Assembly (NCBI GenBank): GCA_018434945.1
Contig: JAHDOI010000025.1
Span: 1-64,000 of the forward strand
DNA length: 64,000 bases
Source of the DNA: Selenomonadales bacterium
Lineage (GTDB): Bacteria; Bacillota; Negativicutes; Sporomusales; UBA7701
Reading direction: 5' to 3'
Part shown: in pieces, positions 1 through 8,703 of the stretch
Position numbering within the stretch: position 1 is the first letter of the stretch
How the letters are laid out: every line of letters begins with the position of its first letter
The notes under the pieces: model-generated
Database searches by the model: none
The model's input: the letters and a program-made list of their open reading frames with translations, nothing else
Told to the model about the DNA's origin: nothing
Made by a program: the position numbers and the translations under genes

Positions 1-1
1 C

Positions 2-445
2 ATCCAGTGGAAAGAGATCGCCACCAACAGCTACCTGCCGTATAACACCAAGTTCCGCAACATGGGCATCGAGGCCGGCTACGAGCATACGCTGAACAAG
101 CGCTGGACGTATACCCTGGGGGTAAGCGTCAGCAACCCGCAGGAAAAAGCGGACGGCGAGGACTGGAAGCTGTCGCTGGCCAGGCTGCAGGTGACCGGCG
201 GCGTCCGCTACCGGTGCGACAAGTGGGCGGTCAACGTCAGCGCGTCTTACCATGGGGACCGCAAGGACGACCTCAAGCCGACTCTGCCGGTGAACGCCGA
301 GATCAAGTACCTGGCTGCCAAAGATACCGAGATTAAGCTGCGGATGGAGAACGTGCTCGATCGGAACGACATCGTTTCTAACGGCTCGTCCTTCTACCGG
401 GCGCTGCCGCGGACTTATTACCTCGGCGTTACCCAAAGGTTTTAG
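2..445 (+). CDS. TonB-dependent outer-membrane receptor, C-terminal part (cut by window start)
   Basis: The reading frame is open from the first bases and ends in a beta-barrel C-terminus. It shows alternating hydrophobic/polar strands, a penultimate-strand motif LRMENVLDRND and a terminal YYLGVTQRF ending in Phe, as expected for recognition by the outer-membrane assembly machinery. These are hallmarks of TonB-dependent receptors; the plug domain lies outside the window. It probably belongs to the same uptake cluster as the ECF genes that start 42 bp downstream. The substrate cannot be told from this fragment. Confidence 0.85.
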   Translation: MQWKEIATNSYLPYNTKFRNMGIEAGYEHTLNKRWTYTLGVSVSNPQEKADGEDWKLSLARLQVTGGVRYRCDKWAVNVSASYHGDRKDDLKPTLPVNAEIKYLAAKDTEIKLRMENVLDRNDIVSNGSSFYRALPRTYYLGVTQRF

Positions 446-487
446 CCGGGTTTTGCCCAAGGTAAGCGGCGAAAGAAAGGATCGGCC

Positions 488-2122
488 ATGAAAAATTATC
501 TAACCGCTCTTGCCCTCGGGCTGGTCCTCTTCTGCCACGGCCAGGCTATGGCGCAGCCCCGGGAGGACATATCCCTTAGCGTGGATATCCCCTATAAATT
601 CTCCGCCGGCGCGGGCGAAAACCGTGGTGGTTTGCCGCTGAAGGCGCTCGTTGCCGTGGAGAATACCGGTCCGGACGATAAGGACGTGCACATCGCCATC
701 AGCCTGCCGGCCGGACTTGTGCCCGCGAAGCTTCCCGACGGCTGGCGGGCGGAGGGCGGCATCGTCGGCGGCGAGATCCGCCTGCCGGGGGGATACGGGC
801 AATGGTTCGACCTGTTGACGTTCGACACCGGCGCCCTGGCTGCCGGCGAGCATGCGGTGTCGGTTACGGTTTCCGCCGGGGACTGGCGGCGGACTGTAAC
901 CAGCAAAGTAGCGGTAGGGCAACAGGTTGCGATGGGTGGCAAGGGACTGTCGATCGCCAGCGTCGTCCTGCCGGTGGACCGCGCCGGCAATCCCGAAGAG
1001 CGCCAAAGCCCCGGCACGCTAGTTCTCCGCGACAAAACGCTCGACTACTATAAAAGCGTTCTGCGGGGCAGAGGAGCATACAGCGAGGCTGCCGAAGCGG
1101 TGCATCCGCTGACAAGCATGAACGTCGAGTTTCTTAACCCTGACGGCGACGAGCGACTGCTGACCGTCGTCGCGCGGCTGTTTGACCGTGAGGGCCGGCC
1201 GGTGGCCGGCATGTTCACGCCGGCGGCGGGCATCGACGACCGGGAGGGCGGCGGCTTCGCCGGCAGCGGGGAGGGGACAACGGCGTTTATTGCCCTGTCC
1301 GGCGAGATCAGTCAGACGGTGAGGCTGCCGGTATATATAGACGAGCGTTTGCTCGCCGGCGGCCAGTATATTCTCCGCGTCGAAGCGCGGGAAGGCGGGC
1401 GGCCGGTGGCTGCGGCCGACAGGGAGGTCACGGTGATCGCCCGCGACGGCAAGGCGGCGGCGCTGACGCTGGCGGCCGCTCTCATGGTGCTCTGCGGACT
1501 GGTCGTTGCCGCTCGCTGGCGGCGCAGCCTGTTCGCCGGCCTGAAAACCCGCTGGCTGATTACGATAACACTGTTCGGGGCGGTCTGCTTCGCAGCGGTC
1601 AATGTGCCGACAACTCTTCTGGGCGAAGTGCTGCACGTGCTGCTGGGGCCGCTCGCTTTTCTGGCTACCGGCATGTTTCACGGCGTCGTCCTCTATATGC
1701 TGGTGGCCGCCCTGGTGGTGCTCATTCCCCGGCCGGGGGTCGTGGCGCTGCTATTGGCGGTGCGGATGCTCCTCGGGCTGCTGGCCTTCGGCCACGCGTC
1801 GCCGGTGGCGCTGCTGCTCGTCGGCACCCAGGCCGTGCTGCTTGAGTGTTTTTTGTATTTGGCCGGGATAACGGCCGGAGGGGCCGGCGGCGAAGGAGCC
1901 GAAAGTTTGCGCCGCTGCCTGCCGGTGGCGCTCGCCTGCGCCGCCGCCGACGGGATAAGCACTTACCTTAACTTGCATGCCCTGTCTTTTCTGTACCGGA
2001 TTTTCTACGCCGACTGGTACATTTATGCCGCCGTTGCCGTGAACGGCGTCCTCTACTCGGGCATCGGCGGGTTTTGCGGCGTGGTGCTCGGCAAAAAGCT
2101 GCGGACGGTGGGGAGCGACTGA
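488..2122 (+). CDS. ECF transporter S-component-like membrane protein with a large extracytoplasmic N-terminal domain
   Basis: 544 aa. Residues 1-22 form a signal peptide ending AMA|QP. About 23-315 is an extracytoplasmic region of beta-rich, Ig/NEW3-like character with repeated DVHIAISLPAG- and HAVSVTVSAG-type strands. Residues 320-345 form a membrane segment, followed by about six hydrophobic segments to 535. The C-terminal half resembles an energy-coupling-factor (ECF) S-component in length and helix pattern. The next gene is a double ECF ATPase overlapping by 1 bp and then EcfT, which supports a substrate-binding role in an ECF importer. S-components are normally under 220 aa without an exported domain, so the fusion is unusual. 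The domain may dock to a TonB receptor or bind the substrate in the periplasm (inference). Substrate unknown. Confidence 0.7.
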   Translation: MKNYLTALALGLVLFCHGQAMAQPREDISLSVDIPYKFSAGAGENRGGLPLKALVAVENTGPDDKDVHIAISLPAGLVPAKLPDGWRAEGGIVGGEIRLPGGYGQWFDLLTFDTGALAAGEHAVSVTVSAGDWRRTVTSKVAVGQQVAMGGKGLSIASVVLPVDRAGNPEERQSPGTLVLRDKTLDYYKSVLRGRGAYSEAAEAVHPLTSMNVEFLNPDGDERLLTVVARLFDREGRPVAGMFTPAAGIDDREGGGFAGSGEGTTAFIALSGEISQTVRLPVYIDERLLAGGQYILRVEAREGGRPVAAADREVTVIARDGKAAALTLAAALMVLCGLVVAARWRRSLFAGLKTRWLITITLFGAVCFAAVNVPTTLLGEVLHVLLGPLAFLATGMFHGVVLYMLVAALVVLIPRPGVVALLLAVRMLLGLLAFGHASPVALLLVGTQAVLLECFLYLAGITAGGAGGEGAESLRRCLPVALACAAADGISTYLNLHALSFLYRIFYADWYIYAAVAVNGVLYSGIGGFCGVVLGKKLRTVGSD

Positions 2123-3786
2123 TGGCGCCGTTGATCGAAATCGACAATCTGACCTTTACTTATGGCAGCCGTAGTTCACCCACCATCGCCGACGTAACGC
2201 TTACGGTGGACGAAGGCGAGTTCGTCCTGATAACCGGCCGGACGGGCTGCGGCAAGAGCACGCTGCTCAGAGCTCTCAACGGGCTTATTCCCCACGAGAG
2301 CGGCGGCACGATGACCGGCTGCGTCCGTCTTTGCGGCCGGGACACCCGGGACCTGACGGTGCAGGAGTTGAGCCGGTCAGTAGGCCTTGTTTTCCAGAAT
2401 CCCGAGGATCAGATATTCGCCACCAGGGTTTACGACGAGGTGGCCTTCGTGCTGGAAAACGCCGGCCTGGATCCCGGGCTCATCGCTTGCCGGGTGAAGG
2501 AAACACTGCGGGATGTGGGCCTGGCCGGCAAGGAAAACGACAGCGTCCACACCCTGTCGGGCGGCCAGAAGCAGCGGCTGGCGCTGGCAGCCGTGCTGGC
2601 CGCCCGGCCGCGGGCGATCGTGCTCGACGAGCCGATCAGCCAGGTCGACGCCCAGGGAGCGTCCGAGCTTCTCCATCTGCTGGTACGCCTCAACCGGGAG
2701 ACGGGAATCACGGTGGTTGTCGTCGAGCACCGGCTGCAGGAGGTTACCGCCGTCTGCCGGCGGGCTATCCTGATGGAAGCCGGCCGGATCGTCTGGGACG
2801 GAGCCACGGCCGACCTCCTGAGCCGGCCGCATATATTGCGGGACAAAGGACTGCGTCTGCCCCAGCCGGTGGAGGTCTGCCTGGGTCTGAACATTTTGCC
2901 GCCGGCGACATCTACCAGCGGGGCGGTTCGCAGGATAAGAGCGTCCCTTCCCGGCCTGGCCCCGGAGGCCATTGCCGAACCGGCCGCTGCCGCAACACAG
3001 CCGGAAGGCGAAGTGCTGATAAGCCTGAAGGATGTGTATTTCCGCTACCGCGAACAGGGAGCCGACGTGCCCGACGGCGTATCGCTCACCGTCCGCAAGG
3101 GCGAGGTCGTAGCCGTCATGGGCGCAAACGGTGCCGGCAAAAGCACGCTGCTCCAACTGCTCAACGGCCTGCTCGCCCCGCGGTCCGGCGAGGTCCGGGT
3201 GCTCGGCGCCCGACCCGTGGCCGGCCGCGGCAGGGTTGGCCAGGTGATGCAGAACCCCGATCTCATGCTGTTCTGCCCCACGGTCGAGGCGGAAGTAGCC
3301 TTCGGGGCGACCGACAGGGCGACCGTAGCCCCGCTGCTGGCAAAACTGGGGCTGGCAGAGCTGGCGGGTGATTTCCCGCTGGCTCTCAGCCGGGGGCAGC
3401 GACTGCGGACGGCGCTGGCCGCCGTGTTGGCCTGCCGGCCGGCGGTGCTGCTGCTGGACGAGCCGACAACGGGGCAGGACTACGCCCATATCGGCGCGAT
3501 CGCCCGTATGGCCGGCGATTTCGCCGCCGCCGGCGGCGCGGTGGTCTTCTGCACCCACGATGCGGAAATCGCCGCCGGTTATGCGACCAGGATAATTGTC
3601 ATGAAAGAGGGCCGGCTGCTGTTGGACAGCAGGCCAAGGCAGGTTTTCGCCCAGGGCGGCCTGCTGGCGGCCGCCGGCGTCAGACCGCCGCCGGCGGCGG
3701 TCATCGGCGAGGCGCTGTTTGCCAAAACGCTGCTCTCGTCCGAGGAGGTGATAGCCCATGTTCGCCAGGCAATTATGGGAGGCTGA
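2122..3786 (+). CDS. Fused double ECF-transporter ATPase (EcfA-EcfA')
   Basis: 554 aa with two complete ABC ATPase domains. Domain 1 has Walker A GRTGCGKST (about 39-47), signature LSGGQKQR (about 146) and Walker B AIVLDEP. Domain 2 has Walker A GANGAGKST (about 334), a modified signature LSRGQRLR (about 422) and VLLLDEPTTGQD (about 443). This is the energy-coupling pair of an ECF vitamin or metal importer in one chain. The start is the ATG overlapping the upstream TGA by one base (translational coupling); an in-frame upstream start at 2074 would lie inside the S-component gene. It overlaps ecfT by 29 bp. The second domain's LSRGQ replaces the usual LSGGQ, suggesting asymmetric ATP sites. Confidence 0.9.
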   Translation: MAPLIEIDNLTFTYGSRSSPTIADVTLTVDEGEFVLITGRTGCGKSTLLRALNGLIPHESGGTMTGCVRLCGRDTRDLTVQELSRSVGLVFQNPEDQIFATRVYDEVAFVLENAGLDPGLIACRVKETLRDVGLAGKENDSVHTLSGGQKQRLALAAVLAARPRAIVLDEPISQVDAQGASELLHLLVRLNRETGITVVVVEHRLQEVTAVCRRAILMEAGRIVWDGATADLLSRPHILRDKGLRLPQPVEVCLGLNILPPATSTSGAVRRIRASLPGLAPEAIAEPAAAATQPEGEVLISLKDVYFRYREQGADVPDGVSLTVRKGEVVAVMGANGAGKSTLLQLLNGLLAPRSGEVRVLGARPVAGRGRVGQVMQNPDLMLFCPTVEAEVAFGATDRATVAPLLAKLGLAELAGDFPLALSRGQRLRTALAAVLACRPAVLLLDEPTTGQDYAHIGAIARMAGDFAAAGGAVVFCTHDAEIAAGYATRIIVMKEGRLLLDSRPRQVFAQGGLLAAAGVRPPPAAVIGEALFAKTLLSSEEVIAHVRQAIMGG

Positions 3787-4645
3787 AGCGGGCTCTACGC
3801 CCATCCACCGCCTCGACGGGCGCATCAAGCTTGTGCTGCTGGCCGTTCTGGGCACGGGAGTCATCCTGATCGACAGCCCGCGGACGTTGTTTCTGCTCCT
3901 GGCGGCGACGCTGGCCGGGCACACGGCGGCAAAAACGTCGCTGCGGCGCTGGGTGTTGCTGGCGTTGTTCCTGCTTATCGCCGCCTGGGGTTCGATGGTC
4001 AGCCAGGCGATGTTTTACAATCAGGAGCCGCGCAACCCCATCGCTTGTCTGATCGCCCCGGCTACTCCGATTCTCGGGAGGCTGACGGACGGCGTCTATA
4101 TCTACCAGGAAGGCTTGGCCTACGGAGCGGTACAGGCGATGAGGTCGTGTATAATGCTGACATACGGCTTCCTGCTGTGCTGGACGACCGACCCACGGGA
4201 ACTGCTGCGCAGTCTGGTATTCTGGCGGCTGCCCTACGAGCTGTCCTTCATGGCTGTCACCGGTCTTCGCTTCCTGCCGGTGGTTCTGAGCGAAACGGCG
4301 ACGGTCATAACGGCGCAGCGCCTGCGCGGCTTTGCCGCCAGCAAAGCCATGTCGCCAGCCGGCGCGGTAAGGACGGCCTTCCGGACGCTGTGGCCGGTCT
4401 TGGCGCGGTCGCTCCGGCGCGCTGTGACCCTGGCCATGTCGGTGGAAAGTCGGGGCTTCGGCAGCTCGTGGCGGATGGCCGCGATGCCACCGCTGACGCC
4501 GGGAGGCAAGACGGCGCTGGCCGGCTGCCTCGCCGCCGCCCTACTGGCGGGTGCCGCCAAACTGCTGTACGTTTTTCAGTTCAACGGCTGGGCGCATTTT
4601 GCCGGTTGCCGTTTCGTCTATGATTTCGCCAGGCAATGGCTGTGA
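3758..4645 (+). CDS. ECF transporter transmembrane component EcfT
   Basis: 295 aa, with several membrane helices and the CbiQ/EcfT-family cytoplasmic coupling region. The Ala-Arg-Gly-type coupling motifs are represented by RLRGFAA (about residues 188-194) and MSVESRGFGSS (about 226-236). It couples ATP hydrolysis by the upstream fused ATPase to the S-component. The gene starts inside the ATPase gene (29-bp overlap), consistent with one operon. It is the scaffold for the S-component at 488 and possibly for the smaller S-component at 8179, which has no ATPase or T gene of its own. Confidence 0.88.
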   Translation: MFARQLWEAEAGSTPIHRLDGRIKLVLLAVLGTGVILIDSPRTLFLLLAATLAGHTAAKTSLRRWVLLALFLLIAAWGSMVSQAMFYNQEPRNPIACLIAPATPILGRLTDGVYIYQEGLAYGAVQAMRSCIMLTYGFLLCWTTDPRELLRSLVFWRLPYELSFMAVTGLRFLPVVLSETATVITAQRLRGFAASKAMSPAGAVRTAFRTLWPVLARSLRRAVTLAMSVESRGFGSSWRMAAMPPLTPGGKTALAGCLAAALLAGAAKLLYVFQFNGWAHFAGCRFVYDFARQWL

Positions 4646-4655
4646 GGGGTGGCTG

Positions 4656-6086
4656 ATGAGAACAAGCGACTTGTGGCGATGGTTCATAGTGCTTATCTTC
4701 GCGGCCAGCCTGGCGGCCTTGGGCTGGTACGTGTTTCTGGCCGATTCGGGGACGCGGCGCACGGCGGGGCGGGAAGCGGGCGGCGGGTCTTACCGCCAGG
4801 TCGCCCAGCTCCCCCTTGGGCAGGTAGAAGTGAAAAACTATCAGCGGATGGGTTTCACTCGCGGCATCCTGCGTTTTTCGCCCGACAGCGGCCGGCTGGC
4901 CGTGGGGACGGAAAATGGCCAGGTGATCATGCTGTCCCGGGAGGGCGAGGTGCTGTGGCGTCGGCCGGCCGGCGTGGGCAAGATAACGGCGCTGGAGTTC
5001 TCCCCCGGCGGCGACCGCCTGTACGTGGGCGAAACCAGCGCCGACGGCAGCCTGTACTGCTTTGACGCCGCCAGCGGGCGCGAGCGGTGGAAAAACAATG
5101 TGGCCGCCGGACTGGGCGTCGACCTCAGACGCAAGAGCCACCCCGGCGTCATACGGCTGCTCGTCGACCGAGCCGGCCGCGTCTTCGCCCTGGGACAGCG
5201 CTACGACCGCACCGCCGCCGGTGAGAGCGTTTACCGCGGCCAGATATTCTGCCTTAGCCCGGAGGGTGCGGAACTGTGGCGCTTTCCCGCCGCCGGAGCC
5301 ATGGACGCCTGGGTAAACTGGATGGGCGCCGACGAGCTGGGGCGGCGGATCGTCTTCGGCACCGCCAACTTCGATACCGACAGGCGCTATCGCTACGACA
5401 AGAACATCTACTGCCTCGATGCCGTCAGCGGCGCTGAGGCGTGGAGCGCAAGCATCGACCCGGCGCCGCCTTTCCAGCGGACCATCCTGCGGGGCAGCCC
5501 CAATATCGCCGCCGACGGCGAATACGTAGCCGCGATGGCCAGCGACGGTCGGGCCTTTTTTTTCGACGCCCGGGGGCGGGAGCTTTGGCGCCGTCACCTC
5601 AGCGCGCCGAAAAAGCTCGACGAAATCTATCTGAACGCCGTCGGCCGGGATGCGTACGTGCTCGGCGGGTTCGCCGTCTTCACCACAATTAATACCTACA
5701 ACAATGCCAACTGGCAACTGCCCACGCCGGTTGAGCACCCCGCCAGCAACAGCCTGTTCGTTTTCGACACTGCCGGGAAGTTCGTCGCCAGGTGGCGGGC
5801 CGGCGGCGGCATCGAGGAGATAGCGTTTGCGAGCCCCCGGCAGATTGCGGTCGCGGTCGGCCGCAACACCAAGACCAAGGACCCTGGCGTCCACGGGATA
5901 TATGTGCTCGATTTGCCGGACGCAGCGGCGGCGGAAAAACTGGCGACTGCGGGTCCGTGCGCGGCAGTCGCCGTAAGCCCGGACGAACGGCTGGTGGCAG
6001 GCGTAGAGGCGCCGCTGCAGCTCGACGATGGGACGATCATCGGCGGTTACCGGCTATGGCTGTGGAAAAAGACGGGCTCCCGGTAA
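4656..6086 (+). CDS. Membrane-anchored beta-propeller (PQQ/WD40-like) protein
   Basis: 476 aa. The start is the ATG preceded by GAGGGGTGG; the longer in-frame ORF would run into ecfT. Residues about 8-28 form one membrane anchor, and the rest is predicted to face the outside. The body has repeated propeller blades with lines such as GTENGQVIMLSREGEVLW, LYCFDAASGRERW and IYCLDAVSGAEAW, typical of PQQ-like/WD40 folds that end blades on a Trp. It sits 10 bp after ecfT, so it is probably co-transcribed. It may be a scaffold or sensor for the uptake complex between the membranes (inference). No enzyme active site is seen. Confidence 0.75.
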   Translation: MRTSDLWRWFIVLIFAASLAALGWYVFLADSGTRRTAGREAGGGSYRQVAQLPLGQVEVKNYQRMGFTRGILRFSPDSGRLAVGTENGQVIMLSREGEVLWRRPAGVGKITALEFSPGGDRLYVGETSADGSLYCFDAASGRERWKNNVAAGLGVDLRRKSHPGVIRLLVDRAGRVFALGQRYDRTAAGESVYRGQIFCLSPEGAELWRFPAAGAMDAWVNWMGADELGRRIVFGTANFDTDRRYRYDKNIYCLDAVSGAEAWSASIDPAPPFQRTILRGSPNIAADGEYVAAMASDGRAFFFDARGRELWRRHLSAPKKLDEIYLNAVGRDAYVLGGFAVFTTINTYNNANWQLPTPVEHPASNSLFVFDTAGKFVARWRAGGGIEEIAFASPRQIAVAVGRNTKTKDPGVHGIYVLDLPDAAAAEKLATAGPCAAVAVSPDERLVAGVEAPLQLDDGTIIGGYRLWLWKKTGSR

Positions 6087-6126
6087 TCCGGCCGGTTGGG
6101 GCAAAAATAACGCAGTTGAATAATAG

Positions 6127-6309
6127 ATGGCGCATGTTGACAGGGGTAGCGGTTTGAAGTAGAATGGTTAAAGGCAAACATTGGAATAGTGGCAGGCACG
6201 ATGCCCGCCGATATCACCTGAAGGTTCGCTCCGGTCACAGTAAAAGGTTGTTCCGACATGCGCCATGAAGGGCTTACCCCACGAAGGGTAGTCTGTTCAT
6301 GGTTTTTTT
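6127..6309 (+). promoter_or_regulatory. Structured RNA leader with transcription terminator upstream of exbB (unassigned riboswitch candidate)
   Basis: An 11-bp closing stem joins 6127-6137 (ATGGCGCATGT) to 6256-6266 (ACATGCGCCAT). It encloses about 118 nt with internal hairpins, for example GGCAGGC/GCCCGCC near 6198-6215. A terminator hairpin follows (CCATGAA at 6263-6269 with TTCATGG at 6296-6302) with seven T's from 6303. The 3' arm of the closing stem and the 5' arm of the terminator share four bases, so the two folds exclude each other, as in an ON-type riboswitch. It matches none of the cobalamin, TPP, FMN, SAM or glycine signatures that I can recall. Confidence 0.55.
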
Positions 6310-6354
6310 ATTTAATTGCCGCAGAATCTTTGTTGGCAAATACGGAGGCTTACA

Positions 6355-6990
6355 ATGGAGTTATTAGCTAACGCTACAGCCTTGTTCCAAAAAGGCGGGC
6401 TGGTGATGTATCCGCTGGCGGCGTGCTCGATAACCGTCGTCGCCGTCGCTGTCGAGCGCTTTCTGTTTTTCCGGGCCGCGGAAACCGACATCGACGGACT
6501 GGTTGCCCGGATCGAACACCTACTGGCAAAAGGCGACCGGCTCAATGCCCTGGAGGAATGCCGGAACGCCGAAGGACTGACGGCCGGAATCCTCGCGGCG
6601 GGGCTGAAACGGCCGTACGCCGACAGCCGGAGTATGGAAAATACCCTGTCCGGAGCCGCGTCGCTGGCGGCGGCGGCGCTCAGGGAACGCCTGGGGTTCC
6701 TCGATACCATCGTTACCCTGGCGCCGCTGCTGGGCCTTTTGGGCACCGTTATCGGGATGATTTCTTCCTTCAGCGTGATGAATATCCGCGCGGGCCAACC
6801 GCAGGCGGTAACCGACGGCGTAGGCGAAGCGCTGGTGGCCACGGCGGCGGGGCTGTGCGTGGCCGTGCTGGCGCTGGCGGTCCACAGCTATTTCGTCCAC
6901 AGGCTCGACGGGTTGGTTACGGGAATGGAGCGCGGCTGCAATTATCTGCTCGATGCCTGCAGCCGGGGTGAAGAGCATGAAACTGCGTAA
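6355..6990 (+). CDS. exbB: ExbB / MotA-TolQ family proton channel
   Basis: 211 aa with three membrane segments, near 18-38, 120-145 and 160-185. It has the family stretch LAPLLGLLGTVIGMISSF followed by GVGEALVATAAGLCVAV, typical of ExbB/TolQ. ExbB with ExbD harvests the proton gradient and energises TonB. The start is the ATG with GGAGG 6 bp upstream, and 14 bp of its 3' end overlap exbD. It follows the structured leader, so expression of the whole energising module is probably set by that RNA. Confidence 0.93.
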   Translation: MELLANATALFQKGGLVMYPLAACSITVVAVAVERFLFFRAAETDIDGLVARIEHLLAKGDRLNALEECRNAEGLTAGILAAGLKRPYADSRSMENTLSGAASLAAAALRERLGFLDTIVTLAPLLGLLGTVIGMISSFSVMNIRAGQPQAVTDGVGEALVATAAGLCVAVLALAVHSYFVHRLDGLVTGMERGCNYLLDACSRGEEHETA

Positions 6991-7387
6991 CCTGCGCATT
7001 GAACGGTCGCCGAAGCTGATGATCATCCCGATGATCGATATAATCTTTTTCCTGCTGGTGTTTTTTATGATGAGTACCCTCTACATGGTCGAGCAACGGA
7101 CGCTGCCGGTCAGCCTGCCGCAGGCGGCGGCCAGCCAGGCCGATTTGCAGAAGCACACGGCCATCACCGTCACCCGCGACGGCCGCGTGCTGGTGGAGCA
7201 GGAAGCCATACCGCCCGGACTGCTGCGGCCGCGCATCGAGGCCCAACTGGCCCGGCAGGCCGACACCGCTTTTATCCTGCGGGCTGACAAGCAGGCGGAG
7301 TACGGCAGGGTGCTGGCGGTGTTGGACGAGCTGAAAGCTCTGGGCGTGCGGCGGATTGCCGTGGCGACCGAAGCCGCCGGGAGGTAA
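6977..7387 (+). CDS. exbD: ExbD / TolR family biopolymer transport protein
   Basis: 136 aa. One N-terminal membrane helix (about 16-36, MIDIIFFLLVFFMM) carries the conserved Asp of ExbD/TolR, essential for proton coupling, followed by a periplasmic domain. The start is the ATG giving MKLRNL, 14 bp inside exbB; an in-frame GTG-region start 24 bp earlier gives an unlikely extension. Partner of ExbB and TonB in the neighbouring genes. Confidence 0.93.
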   Translation: MKLRNLRIERSPKLMIIPMIDIIFFLLVFFMMSTLYMVEQRTLPVSLPQAAASQADLQKHTAITVTRDGRVLVEQEAIPPGLLRPRIEAQLARQADTAFILRADKQAEYGRVLAVLDELKALGVRRIAVATEAAGR

Positions 7388-7390
7388 GCC

Positions 7391-8056
7391 ATGCCGAAAG
7401 GGGACAGGTGGCGCAAAGCCCTGGCGATATCCGTCCTCGTCCATTGCCTGCTGCTGGCCGGCGCCGGCTGGCTAGGCGACGGCTTCCTGAAAGTCGCCCG
7501 GCTGTCAGATTTGATCGAAGTGGAGCTTATAAGCGACCCGGGACGAGGCAAACAAACTGCGGCGGCGGCCGCACCGGCCGCGCCGGCCCGGCCGTCTATT
7601 CGCGAGACGGCGGCTGCCGCGAGACACGAAACTGTCGCTACGGTTGCGGCTGCGGCCATAGCCGAGGCCGTGTCCGATGCGTCCGCGGGAGCTCCCGCCG
7701 CGTTGCCGGCCGCCGGCGCGCCTGCGGGCGGGTCGGGGGCGCCGGTGGCCGCGGGTGTGGCTGAGGCGCCGAAAACTATAGCCGCGCCGCGCCTTCTGGC
7801 CAAGACCGAGCCCGAATACCCCGAGGAGGCCCGCCGCGCCGGGGCCGAGGGAACGGTTTCGGTAAGGATCGAGATAAAGGAAAACGGGCAGCCGGGCGAG
7901 ATCACGATAGCCCGCTCATCCGGCCGGCCGTCTTTCGACGCTGCGGCCATCGAGGCGGTAAGGACCTGGCGCTTCGTCCCCGCCCAGGAGGCGGAGACCG
8001 GCCGGGCGGTGAAATGCTACTCGACGGTATCATTGGTCTTCAGGCTGAGGAATTAG
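7391..8056 (+). CDS. tonB: TonB energy transducer
   Basis: 221 aa. There is a short N-terminal cytoplasmic stretch, a membrane anchor near 12-28, and a long Ala/Pro-rich periplasmic spacer (about 55-130). A TonB C-terminal domain follows, with PEYPEEARRAGAEGTVSVRI and a terminal AAIEAVRTWRFVPA motif. TonB carries energy from ExbBD to outer-membrane receptors such as those at the window start and at 8704. The spacer is richer in Ala than the usual Pro-Lys/Pro-Glu spacer. The gene begins 3 bp after exbD. Confidence 0.93.
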   Translation: MPKGDRWRKALAISVLVHCLLLAGAGWLGDGFLKVARLSDLIEVELISDPGRGKQTAAAAAPAAPARPSIRETAAAARHETVATVAAAAIAEAVSDASAGAPAALPAAGAPAGGSGAPVAAGVAEAPKTIAAPRLLAKTEPEYPEEARRAGAEGTVSVRIEIKENGQPGEITIARSSGRPSFDAAAIEAVRTWRFVPAQEAETGRAVKCYSTVSLVFRLRN

Positions 8057-8178
8057 TTTTCGAATGACGTGGATGCGGATAAATGATGTCCGCAAAGACG
8101 ATTTGCCGACTAGCCGGGAAGGATCTGGCTCATGAAGAGGAGAACGCCTGGCTTCTATTTTCGAGAAGGAGTGATGCC

Positions 8179-8688
8179 GTGACGAAGACTTTTAAATTGG
8201 TCGCCAGCTCCGTACTGGTGGCAACAGGTGTATTGCTGCCGATGGTTTTCCACATGGCAGGGGCGGCGGGGTCCATTTTTTTGCCGATGCATATTCCCGC
8301 CCTGCTCGCCGGCTTCCTGCTCGGGCCTTACTGCGGCCTGTGCGTGGGTCTGCTGGCGCCTTTGCTCAGCAGCCTGTCCACCGGAATGCCGCCTGTTCCC
8401 GTCCTGCCTGTCATGACAGTCGAGCTGGCGGTATACGGCGCGGTCGGCGGCTGGCTTTACCGCGACCGCAAACTGAGTATCTGGCTTTCGCTGATAGCAG
8501 CCATGACGGCTGGCAGGCTGGCGGCAGCCCTTAGCGCCTACATACTCGTTAAGCTGCTGGCCGTAAAGCTCAATCCGCTCACTTTTATCACCGGCGCGGT
8601 CCTGACCGGGCTGCCGGGCATAACTGTCCAGCTGATGCTGGTGCCGCTCTTAGTCCGAAGACTAGAAGCAACGGTTCGGAATAAGTAG
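8179..8688 (+). CDS. ECF transporter S-component (substrate-binding membrane protein)
   Basis: 169 aa, with five or six hydrophobic segments and the S-component pattern FLPMHIPALLAGFLLGP...LLSSLSTGMPP, known from generic ECF_trnsprt (DUF3816-type) members. The start is a GTG preceded by AAGGAGTG. An in-frame extension to 8083 lacks such a site and is hydrophilic. It has no ATPase or EcfT of its own, so it probably shares those at 2122 and 3758 (group II-style sharing). It lies between tonB and a TonB receptor, suggesting that receptor and S-component handle one substrate. Substrate unknown. Confidence 0.82.
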   Translation: MTKTFKLVASSVLVATGVLLPMVFHMAGAAGSIFLPMHIPALLAGFLLGPYCGLCVGLLAPLLSSLSTGMPPVPVLPVMTVELAVYGAVGGWLYRDRKLSIWLSLIAAMTAGRLAAALSAYILVKLLAVKLNPLTFITGAVLTGLPGITVQLMLVPLLVRRLEATVRNK

Positions 8689-8703
8689 CGAAGGGTGAGA
8701 GAG

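Noticed and set aside
2377..3924. A 515-aa open frame on the minus strand opposite the ECF ATPase gene
   Set aside because: No recognisable motif; the sense frame has two full sets of ABC motifs.
8057..8178. A riboswitch before the second ECF S-component
   Set aside because: The 122-bp gap has only short hairpins and no terminator or recognisable aptamer blocks.
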